Source: Lineus longissimus (lineage: Eukaryota; Nemertea; Pilidiophora; Heteronemertea; Lineidae). Taken from it: 64,000 nucleotides of DNA. The translations under genes and the position numbers were made by a program. The stretch covers positions 18,662,001 to 18,726,000 of the forward strand of contig NC_088316.1 in NCBI RefSeq assembly GCF_910592395.1, given 5' to 3'. Below, in pieces: positions 50,738 to 61,708 of this stretch. The notes beneath the pieces are model-generated. The model had not been told where the DNA came from, searched no databases, and saw only the letters and a program-made list of their open reading frames with translations. Each line of letters begins with the position of its first letter. Position 1 is the stretch's first letter.

Positions 50738-50967
50738 CTATTTGGCAAGCCGCTCGCCGAACAGGCATCTTTTTTTTCCTGTTTGGAGAGCCGCTTGCCA
50801 AACAGCACTAAAAAGCCACCCTGTTCGGCCAGCCGGGCTTGCCAAACAGGTAAAAAATCTACCCTGTTTGGCGAGCTGGAGACTTTACAACACATTAGCC
50901 AGAGAGTTCGGCTCTCCATTCAGGACAAGAAAAAGTCGCTGTTTGGTAAGCCGGGCTTGCCAAATAG
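50738..50967. repeat. Array of four 27-29-base palindromes plus a half copy
   Basis: Copies: 50738-50764, 50779-50805, 50821-50849, a left half at 50864-50880, and 50939-50967. The general form is ctgtttgg-caagccgggcttg-ccaaacag, each an imperfect inverted repeat of itself. The array ends about 80 bases before the SLC6-B start codon and 43 bases before a likely 5' untranslated acceptor (cttgcag at 51004-51010). Confidence 0.8.
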
Positions 50968-51049
50968 TCACTTCCATAACTAATACGTCTATCAAACATT
51001 CGTCTTGCAGGTGAATCCGACAATCGAATTTGAAATACAGAACGACAGC

Positions 51050-54000
51050 ATGTCTTGCAATGGCACCTACCCTGTGGGTAAGTTCACCAATATCGATCAG
51101 TAGTGACGTTCCGCAGATCTGACAAATAACGAATTAGAATTTGCGACATTCGGATCCATCTTCATCATTCCTTTTGTTGTCGTTTTCAGCGCGGTGTGCT
51201 AACTTGTACGGGATCGAGGGAGACTGCCTGGTGGACAATGACACGGATCCCATCCATCAGACCAAGCCCGAGTGGGAGGAGGGGGAAACTGGAGTCGATG
51301 AGGAGGGCCTGAATAAGAGGGAGAAGTGGACAAGAGGAATCGACTTCTTGTTGGCCTGTATTGGTTTTAGTGTCGGTTTGGGTAACGTCTGGAGGTTTCC
51401 TTATCTTTGTTACAGGAATGGAGGAGGTAAGCCTTCTTTCAGTATTCCCTTGTAAAATAGCACTGCCAACTCAATCAAAAAGTTGACGCCAAAGGAAACC
51501 TATCTCAAAACACCTATTAAAGGCAGCCAGCTTAAAACCAAAGTGGGAATAAATCGTCATTTGTAAATCTGAGCTGCTTTGAAGGGCTCCAATTGCAACC
51601 AGTGGCAAAACACGCAACCATATCAGAGAACTCAGATGAGCTACTCAACCAGCGCTCGTCGGAACATTTTTGCCAATATCCATTTTTGCACCTGGGTTCA
51701 GAAACACAAGTAGGACATAGAGAGGACTCATGGCGCCTGTTGTGAATAAACCAGGGACCTCTCGACCGCTAGCCAAGCATCCGAGTCGCTCGACCACAGC
51801 AGAACACTCCACTGCGTGGCCGACATAACAGACAGTTTAGTTGACAAATTGATATGATTTCTTGCAGGGGCCTTCCTAATCCCGTATCTGATATGTGTGC
51901 TAATTGGCGGCATCCCTCTCTTCTACATTGAGGTTGTTGTGGGCCAGTTCACCGGGAGCGGAGGCATTGGCAGTTGGAAGATATGCCCTCTTTTTGAAGG
52001 TGAGCAAGTTTTCTTCCCTCTCTTTCGCAAAAGCGATTATAAACAGGTTTGCAATCCGTACACACGACGATGCATGAAGGTCAGTGGTTACCCAGTACAA
52101 TTCACTATAGACCATGATTTATGTTAAACAACAATGGTTCTCCAACAATAAAAGTTGCATATCAACTTGGACGTTGACATGAAGAAAGTCATGTATGGCT
52201 TCATTCAAATGAACTTTCACTTACACACAGAATAGCAACGCAATGGCACAATTCTAACTAAACGTCCATTGATCATCTTCAGCGTTAGTTTGACGACCTC
52301 TTAAGTTCTCATTTCAAATACGTATAACTATTATTTCTGTTAACCACTACATTGTAGGTATTGGGTTCGCCTGTACTATCGTCGTATTCCTTTTGAACTG
52401 CTACTACAATGTGGTACTCTGCTGGGCATTCTACTACCTGTTTGCGAGCTTCACCACAGTTCTTCCTTGGTCAACCTGTGACAATCCCTGGAACACTGAC
52501 CAATGCGTTGTCCGGCCAAATATTACAGGCGCGAACGCCTCTTCTGCGGGAAATGATATCGCAGTAACCAAAGATCCCGTCACAGAGTTTTGGGAGCAAG
52601 TAGTTTCACAACACTTTTTCCGCTAAGATTTACCAGTGAAGATATTTTTTTCAATATCACATATCACATTTAGGCCGAATACGACAGCAGCACCCGAGCG
52701 GTCACTCGTGGGACTACCAATACAGACAGTGATTTATCAATTTCTCTTCAAAAGCACATCACACTAGTTTTAGTTGCGACACAAAAAAAACGGTGTGGCC
52801 AGAACAATGCCATCGATGTACATGTATATTCATAATGTAGGTACTCCAAAACACGAGTTCTATGTAAAGCCAAAGTGGAGAGAAAATCAATGCCTGGCGA
52901 ATGCAACAGCAACCATTGGACTGGGGTGACTCTCGGTAATGACACTATGTGATATATTGTCGATGCCCAGAAAGATGCGACATTAACAAAAACCACTCCT
53001 ATTTCTCAGATACAAAGTCCTAAACATATCTAGTGGCATAGAGGATGTTGGCATGATCAAGATGGACCTGGCCCTGTGTCTATTAGTGGCGTGGGTCGTC
53101 GTCTTCTTCTGCATTTGTAAGGGCATCAGAACATCAGGAAAGGTACGCGAACACTCTAACTCGCGAAATATTCATTTCTATTGGTGGATTGTAAAATCAG
53201 TTTCCATGATTTCGTTTTTATTCTCGCGAATCGAAGTTATTAGCAAAAGTCGTCGTCGATAAAATACTACCTCGTTCTTTGTCGTTCGTAGCTCTTCGTG
53301 AGGGTTGCACAACCTGCATACTGTAATCTACCTAACTTAACATTGCGATATCAAGAAGGCTTTTGACAAATTTCGTATTTGTAGGTGATGTACTTCACAG
53401 CCACGTGCCCCTACATCCTCATGTTTATCTTACTGGTGCGCGGAGCACTTCTGGAAGGATCATTTGAAGGAATAATATTCTACATCATACCTCAGTGGGG
53501 TAGACTTCTCGACATGCAGGTTAGCGGAGGAATGAAATCATTCATATTTTCGCTATGTTAGCAATAAATCCGATCTAATAACGAGAGAAACATTGCATAT
53601 TTTCTTATCATACTGTAAATGGCACCTTTACTGCAAATACTCACTACCTCAACTCTGAAAGATGAAAAAATTTCTAAGTACAAATTTTTTTTCTCACTTG
53701 TTTTTTTCTGCTCAAAATTAAGGAACATAATCAGCCCCCCAAAATTTGCCTCTGAAAATTTTTCAGAATTTTGAACTCATGAAAAAATTCAACTCAGATC
53801 ACGTCAAATGCTATCACAAACAAATGCTGGCGCTCCATTTTGCATTGCATTAACCAGTATCCCCACCTGACTACACATCCCAACTTGCCCAGGGTTGGGT
53901 TGATGCTGTCCCAGCTAGTTAAACAACTAGCAATAAATCCAACAAAGCACCTCTTACTTCACCAGTATCCCCCTAACCATATGTCTTTTATCTTCCAGGT

Positions 54001-57000
54001 GTGGGTAGATGCTGGGACTCAGATCTTCTTCTCCTACTCCATCAGTCTGGGCACACTCACAGCTCTTGGAAGCTACAACAAATTCAATCATAACTCATTT
54101 AGGTAAGCTGTTGTTGGATATGGTGAAGAGTTTTCGAGGTTAACATGAAAGTTAGTTCTCTCCCCTTACTTTCCTCTATAACTTCGTCTAAGAAAATAGG
54201 CAAAGCTTTCACATTTCCTTATGCATCCAAAGGGTATATTTCAAATCGCTCTTTGTAAGACCATGTCTTCGAATATGAGGTGGAGATCGGACGGTGGAAG
54301 GGGTAACAATGTCGAACATGACCAGACTTGTGAGAGAAACAGCATAGACAATCCAGAGTTGGTCTGTCAACTATCAAAACCAGAGAGAAAGAAAAATATC
54401 AAAGGAGCAACCACCTTTACTCATTAGCCCTTTAATTGTCCAACAGCAAAATGAATGGAACTCCATAACAGGCTACTCGTACCAGCATATATCATTAGTG
54501 TTTATACGCGAAATTTCCTTTTTGTCCCTGGTTTCATCTCTTGCAGAGACAGCATCTTATTTGCCCTCGCCAACAGTGGTACAAGCATCCTGGCTGGGTT
54601 TGTCATATTTGCTGTCCTGGGACACATGGCCCATTTGCACAACATTCCTGTCAGTGAGGTGGCAGCAGCGGGTAAGACTGGAATCCACGTCTTGTGTGGA
54701 AGTGACATTTGATAAACATGACCACAAGGAAGGACACAGATTTGTGTCGTGTGCTGATCAATAATGGTTCTCCACCCTTGGAGTGAGAGTAAGACATTTG
54801 AGACAATTTTCATAGCCGCATATGCACAAACGAGTGCTTTCGATGTAAACATCTTTGAATTATGTTTCCAGGGCCAGGTTTGGCTTTTATAGCCTATCCC
54901 AAGGCTATATCTGCGATGCCTTTATCCCCGCTATGGAGTGCCCTCTTCTTCTTCATGGTGATTCTACTTGGGCTGGATAGCCAGGTTTGTGGTAGCTGTG
55001 ATCATTACTCTAAAACCTTTACCAAAGGGGCGCCACAATTGCTAAGTGACTGCAGTGCCTTTGGAGACACGTAGAATCCACAACGGCACATAGAACCTAA
55101 GACAAACAGAACCTGGGACACAGACAAGCCACCCTGTAAAATCCAAAGCATTCGATCGGATCGCAATTAGGTTGTCTTCTGTCTATGACGATGAATTTCT
55201 TAAACACGAACGACGTTGTCTTCGGCGTCGTAAACCTACAGAGAAATATTTCAGAGATTTTTCATTACCCAGATATGTTTTTCATACTTCCCCGATCTAA
55301 TAAAACATAAGCATAACCTATCATCTTCTTACTTTAAACAGAAAAGGGTCGACGACTCTTTGAGATGAAATGAAATCTTTTTTCAGTTTGTGGGTGTGGA
55401 AGGATTCGTCACTTCGATCGTCGATATGTTCCCAAAGCAGTTGAGGGTGGGCCACAGAAAGGAGGTCTTCATAGGCATAACGTGCCTGGTTAAGTTTTTC
55501 ATTGGCCTATCCATGGTAACAAATGTAAGTGTAATACCACTTATAGACGTGTTCTCTTTTGATAGCAAAGGATGTATCCGGCTGTTCTCGCACAGGCTTT
55601 AGTTTCAATCAAAGAGTCTATGACAGAGATCAATCATCATCGATTCTACCACGCGCCTATTAATGATTCAATGTATGATGGAAATCTTGGCCTGTATAAT
55701 AGAGCATATTCACATTCTCCCATCTTTTCAACCTTGAGTTTGGTCTCTATCACCGGTACTATAGATATGGGACAAACATCGTATGCCAAGTGGGCTCATT
55801 CTCCTTATTAGGCATACAGTCTCCGTTGCTTCTGTTCTTCCTGAGTGTATCATGGTCCCCAACATACAAGAGCCGTCCAGCCATCCACTCTATGGAAAAT
55901 GTCCACTTGTAATGTATCACTTGTTGATTACATCCCACATAACCATTCGTGTTACACCTTTCAGGGTGGAATGTACGTGTTCCAACTGTTCGACTACTAC
56001 GCCGGTAGTAAGATCATTCTTCTCATTGCATTCTTCGAAGTTGTCGTTGTTTCTTGGATATATGGTGAGTACTTAGTCGAGTTTCAAAGAGGGAAATACA
56101 TGCAGGCCTCAAGGCAACAGCCATGTTTTCAAGGAAACATCCAGTTCTGGAGCTTTGTCATTACGCATGTATCTTCTTCAGGCTTTACCAGGGATTAAGT
56201 CTTGAAACAAAAGACGGTAGGCCGGTTCTTAAATGCCTGTGATGGACTTTGTTAATTGATCTGAATCCTCTTCAGTGTTGTCTAACAAGCTTTATCCATT
56301 TCAGGCATCGATCGATTCTACGACAATATCAAGATGATGTACGGCTTCCGTCTCGACTGGTTCTTCTACATCATGTGGAGTGTCCTTTCACCCATCTTCT
56401 GTTTGGTAAGCTGTACATATCTAATGGTTACACAAAAAAGTATTATTTTCCCCAATCAGAGCCAACAATGATCATATTTGGGCATCTAAAATCTCTAAGA
56501 AAGACTCCCATTTCTTGCGTTACAAATGGTATCGCCACAACGATAACCATAAATGAAAGATTATTCTGATCACTCGATCCCAAAACAAATGCAAATCGGA
56601 AACCTTATCTGAAAAAGACTTAGTTGCCTGTTTCAACGTTGAAGAAGGATGTTGTTGCTGAGGTCTAACATTATCAGCTGAACGTGATAAGTATCACGCG
56701 AAATAATGTCTATGACATTTAACTTTGTATTTTGGCCCTTACGTTCCAGACAATTTTCGTGATGAGCGCCATCAACTACTCGGAGCTGACGTACGACCGT
56801 AAGGAGAAGGGGATGTATGAGTATCCCGGCTACGCCGTGGGGATCGGCTGGGCAATGGCATCTATCTCAGTCTTCTTCATCCCAGTCTTCATGCTGATCA
56901 GAGTGGTCAAAACTCTTGTTCATGGCAAGGTAAGCTGACACGTAATTTCGTACTATGAATCTAGTCATTAATTTTCTGGCTTTGGAACTACACGCACGCC

Positions 57001-57411
57001 GTGGGGATTGGCTGGTCCATCGGATCCCCGGCTTTCTCACCACCGTTTGATGCTGATCGGAGTGGTCAAAACCCATGCAGGAAGCATGAAGGAGAGCTGT
57101 TCTAAGAAAGAAGCTTGAAATGGACCTTGAGATGAGGATGCCCACATTTGAACATTGTAAACCATCATTGATTTATAAACCTTCAAAGCGCGGCCAATCA
57201 CAATACTATGAAAATCTATCGTTCTTCCATACAGTCATTGTAATCGCAACACTTTTTTCAGTCCATTCGATCACTGGTTCAGCCAGAAGGTCTTGAGAAG
57301 CATCAACTCCGACCTCAAGACATGGTCGGTGCTCAATTGATACCTCCAATGAGCAATTTGGGCAATGAGAACCTGGCATACCGCCCAAATAGCATGAGTT
57401 CCATGATGTAG
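51050..57411 (+). CDS. SLC6-family Na+/Cl- neurotransmitter-type transporter, copy B (14 coding exons, 637 aa)
   Basis: Exons: 51050-51077, 51190-51426, 51868-51999, 52358-52595, 53010-53142, 53385-53519, 53999-54102, 54547-54671, 54872-54984, 55387-55524, 55965-56064, 56305-56405, 56750-56929, 57262-57411. All phases agree and give 637 residues. It has the same 12-TM layout and motifs as copy A ([60 protein letters not shown]). The TM3-TM4 loop is shorter (238-base exon against 313) and the C-terminal tail is short, ending SSMM. Intron 4 starts with GC in GA|GCAAGT and rejoins as [12 protein letters not shown], so it is a GC-AG intron. The N-terminus ([12 protein letters not shown]...) comes from two exons where A has one. 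An acceptor at 51010 points to an untranslated upstream exon. Confidence 0.95.
56994..57080 (+). pseudogene. Decayed partial copy of SLC6-B exon 13 inside intron 13
   Basis: The stretch cgccgtggggattggctgg...tgatgctgatcggagtggtcaaaac matches exon 13 bases 56831-56921 with several changes and a deletion that breaks the frame. It lacks a usable acceptor. It is a relic of an internal exon duplication. Confidence 0.75.
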
Positions 57412-57761
57412 GGCGAGCAGAGACGGAGACAGAGAAGTTTCTTAAGAAGTAACACAAAGCGATTTCATTCGAGTATATTCTCCGTAAGCCTACCACAACC
57501 ACCACTTCGAACGACTTCGTTCATTCAAGCGAAGGAGCAAATTCGCGGACTTCGAGGGCCAAAATGTAGGACACCAGACCAAGACCAAAACTACGTCATT
57601 GCGTGGTTACAGAACTCAACGATACCGTCGGCAACTCCACCATTTCTGAACGTAAACAAGTTAGTTTGATAAGACCATCTTTTGAATTCTGGGATAACCC
57701 TGATGACCGGTTCCCTTTGTGGGAAGTGGGCAACAACTGCGAATATTCCATAAGTTTTCAA

Positions 57762-57767
57762 AATAAA
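57762..57767 (+). terminator. Possible polyadenylation signal of SLC6-B
   Basis: AATAAA lies 351 bases after the stop codon, before the convergent MFS gene. Confidence 0.45.
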
Positions 57768-58290
57768 GAATTTTTTTGAACGAAACTGTTTATGATGCCC
57801 AAGACACGATCACAACGAGTAGTGAAGATTGTTCAGAAAAGGATGCAAGAATCGTGAAAGCTCTGTATCGGAGCCCCTTTTTGAAAACAACATCATTGCA
57901 TGTCAGAGAAGAACACTGGTTTAGGCTAAGAGCAATCCGCTGAGTTTGCGTCACTGTGTTTCGAAATTTACATGATTCTATTAGAGCGTTACAAAGTAGA
58001 AACGTCCAGGAGGCAGTCGTGCAATCTTTCTTCTTATATTTAGAGTAGAATCTTAAAACATAACATTCTAGAGTATTTTTTAATATTTATACTTCATTTT
58101 GTACTCTTTTTAAACTATTTACTTACAATTTACTATTAAATAAAGCAGATTAATTTAACACTTCACCACCTGTCAATCATTTTGATAATTGCTATTGTTT
58201 ACTGCAGGCCAATCGTGAATGCTTTGTTTGCGTCGTTTGATTTACAAAATCTGTGAAGTGAATTTCCTTTTAAAACGTCTGTAGACAGAT

Positions 58291-60386
58291 TCAAGGTTCT
58301 ATCGATTGTTTTGCCAGTGAACCAGGGTCCATATTGCTTCTTCCGTGCAACTGGATGTCATGAAACCTTCGTCTCTGTGCCAAATATACAGGTATGCTGA
58401 GAATACCGCCTAGAAGGGCAATGGCACTCGCTGTGAGAAAGGAGGCAGAGTAGGCCCCTGCGACGTCATAGAGAACACCTGAAAAACAAAATAAAACTCT
58501 TCCTATGATTATATAAAAAATCAAACGGTTATACGATGACAAAGTTAAAGTAATGTGGGCGAGGCACCAAACTCGCGAATCCCTCAGGATATTCCCCTTT
58601 TTTGATGACAGACGCTGCAGAAAAACAAAATCCTTTAAAATCAGTTATAACATGTACATGTAGTAAATCGTGGTCAATTACTTTTTACGTTACATCTTAT
58701 GATATAACAGTGCTTTGTTCTAAAACACTGATTTGGTTTAACAGTGTGCTGAAAGGAAAACCATTCTAGACATACCTGCTATTGGTGGTCCAATAAAACC
58801 ACCTAGTCCTTCACCACACACAAAGTATCCATAGGCAACTGTCGTTCTGTCCAGACCGAACAACTCGATGGTCGCTGTCGGAAGTAGGGTCATGGACATA
58901 CCGTACGCTGCGCCATAGAATGCCGAAATTACACATAAAACGCCAAAACTTGGAAGGTCAAAAGCAAGTGGTAAAATGGATGCTGCTTGTAAATAGCACA
59001 TGATGCCGAGTAGAGTCGTTGCTTTTATAGGAACATAATTGGCGAACACTCCTATAAGTACCCTTCCGATTGTAGAGCTTATCCCGGCGAAGGCTAACAG
59101 ATGAGCACCTTGTGACTGCGTGAAACCCTGAGACAATATTCTATCTGGTAAAGTCGTGAAGACAATGAAGCTGTGAACGCCTCTAATAGACTGGATCAAG
59201 GCAAAAGCTAGAAATATCCAGTTTTTCAATAGGGATGTGTCGCAGAATTTGTTTTCCAATTTGCTTTTTTGTTTTTTGGTTGTTTTGGTTTCCTCTGTGT
59301 GGCCACTGAACCTCTTAGGTTTCGTTTGTTTGGGTCGCATGAGGGCGCCTGCCACGCAGCCTTGCAGGGAGATTCCACCAAGAATCAGCATAGCACCTCG
59401 CCAAGTCAACTCCAGAACAAGATAGTTCACTATCAGGGGAAAGACTAGTCCTCCAACACCGCAGCCTGCTATGACGAAACCAGTGACGAGCTGGCGTTTA
59501 TTTTGGAAATAGAAGCTGGCCATGACACCGGATGACACCACCAGACATGCGCCACCGGAACCTAAAAGAAAAATGACATGATTTAACATCCCATTGAGCT
59601 GATCGCGTATTCACACCTTTTATCCAGTGATGATACTTGTAGTTTACATGCCGTCTTCAGAATGGGAACATTTTACTTGCCCAGGCTTTAGGCACACACG
59701 GTTGACAGCATAACTTAATACATGTTGAAATATTTCATGAAATTGACGGGCTTTATCTACCTATTAAGAATCCGTAGGAGAAGTAGAGTACAAAAATATT
59801 GGGAGCAAACGCGCTGATGACGTAGCCAGTGGTCATTATGATGCTGCCCAGGATACAAGTCACCCGGTGGGTCAACAGGTTACACAGGGTACTGGCTACA
59901 GGACCTGAAAAGATGAAAATAGAGCTATACACGGTGTATCAATAAAACGCAACATTTGATAGTGTTAAAGTGTATTAGACCTGAAGACGTATGTCATTAA
60001 TTGAAAGATAATGAATGCTACAAGTAAATATCACAGGAACATTTTGGTGTGTTTTTATTGCATGTCAACTCACCTGCCCCCAACGTGAATCCAACGCATA
60101 TTGAGCCGACCAGAGAGGTTTCAGAGACTGACTCGCCGAACTGGTCCAAGAAAACTATCAAAAATATACCCCATCCCATAAGTGAAGCGGTGAGGAATTG
60201 TCCGAACGAACAGGCAGCCACCACGAGCCAGGCGTGAGTGCCTCCCTCCTCCTCAATGTCACAGCCGACTTCATCATGTTCCAAGCCGACGTCCACTAAA
60301 CTCGAATGTGCCATTGTCTCTCGGCAATCTCCCGCCTCCGCAAACGGAAGCATCGGAAGGGAAGGCGGCTCCACATCGAGATCCAT
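58291..60386 (-). CDS. SLC16/monocarboxylate-transporter-like MFS protein (four coding exons, 476 aa)
   Basis: Exons in transcript order: 60386-60074, 59904-59761, 59561-58776, 58478-58291; every junction splits a glycine codon in phase 1 and the frame closes at 476 residues. Exon 1 has an acidic cytosolic N-terminus, then a first membrane helix and the FGESVSETSLVGSI segment typical of the TM1-TM2 loop of SLC16 proteins. Exon 2 (GPVASTLCNLLTHR...) matches the TM2-TM3 conserved block. The lysine-rich loop (KTTKKQKSKLENK) separates the two six-helix halves, and LPDRILSQGFTQSQGAHLLAFAGI...GR is the TM7-TM8 signature with its conserved arginine. The canonical DGGWGW at the start of TM1 is replaced by GGTHAW, so the substrate may differ from lactate or pyruvate. 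It is convergent with SLC6-B, 880 bases between the stops. Confidence 0.9.
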
Positions 60387-61708
60387 CTTGCCGAGAGCAA
60401 CCCTTCAGAAAGGAAAAACATGCAAATATCGAAAGGTCAAACTTGCATGCTGATGTCAACAACACATGTAAGCCAACGCTACAATAGTCGGTTTTGGTGC
60501 GTCTCACACTGGAGTAAGACACGTATATATAAATCGTTCTTCACTCTTCTAAATAGCGTCTACACAATATGTCGATTCGATCCAACTATCTAAACTATGT
60601 ATATCTTGGTCTAAAAAACTCATTTTGGTATCACTATTGATTTAGGCCACCAGCCGATAACAAGCATTCAACAAGTACCCGACGTGGTCGATCTTGACCG
60701 GGTCTGCTGTGCACTGATAGAAGACACATCAAAGGGCGAGTTCCAGGTAGTCGGAGAAAGAATATGAATATATAGATATAAGAATCGTCTATCTGCAGTT
60801 AAAATGGTTAACACCATGATCACTGTTATTACTAGTATTAGCATATTGGGAATCCTCTTTCTCGCAGACAAAATAACACAAACAGATTAAAAAATAGGTC
60901 AGAACTACCAAAAAGCAAATAAACGAGCAAAGACTTGGGGTACGAATCTTCGTAATCGTCCATGGACTGAAATATGAAGAGCAGGAGGAATGTGTCTTTT
61001 TGTCATCTACTCCTTGCTTTCATTCTAGCATACTTGGCATGACAGAGATAAGGCTCGTACCCACTTCAGCGGGAAACCGTGTACTTTTCATAGGCGTTAT
61101 ATTGATTTCGATGTAAGTTATTACAGCCTGTCGCGTTGTCAACTGAAAGGTGAAAGCTGCAGTCACCTCGTTTCAATGGTTTCTGGAGGCTGCAATAATC
61201 TGGCAAGATTGGCATTTCAGCAGCGATCAAAAGCATGTACTGTTTACAAGGAAAGCAAGTTCATAGAATCTCATAGAAGAATCGCATAAAAATCTTGCAA
61301 CGAATGTACATGCAAAGGTACACGACACTTAATAAGATCTAAGAATCCTCAGACAATCTGGATTTTCGACCCAGGTACCGCTCGGAACGATGAGGTAGGG
61401 AAAGGATATTCTCATGCAGGCGGCCAACACGAAAATGATTCGACACGATTCTTATAATACACAACACGTTCGTGTGCATGAGGCAGAGAATTAACCTGTG
61501 TAACAAACACATTCTATGCGCCCAAAATCCGCAGTTTTTCGGATTACATGTAAATGTCAACAAAGGTAAAGTGCACTTTTTAAGGAATGGTATTGTGATG
61601 ACGATGCGACTCCGTTCTGTTAAGTTTCACTCAGAGAGAATTCCTCTCCATGAACCAAAGGAATGACGATGTAGGCCATTCACAGGCGTACTATACCTGG
61701 ATTAGTAA
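60387..61708. other. Intergenic region upstream of the SLC16-like gene
   Basis: It should hold the promoter and 5' leader of the SLC16-like gene and the 3' end of the next minus-strand gene. I see no exon, repeat or RNA gene in it. Confidence 0.45.

Noticed and set aside
56867-57145. Minus-strand frame across SLC6-B exon 13 and its relic
   Set aside because: It is a shadow of coding sequence on the other strand.
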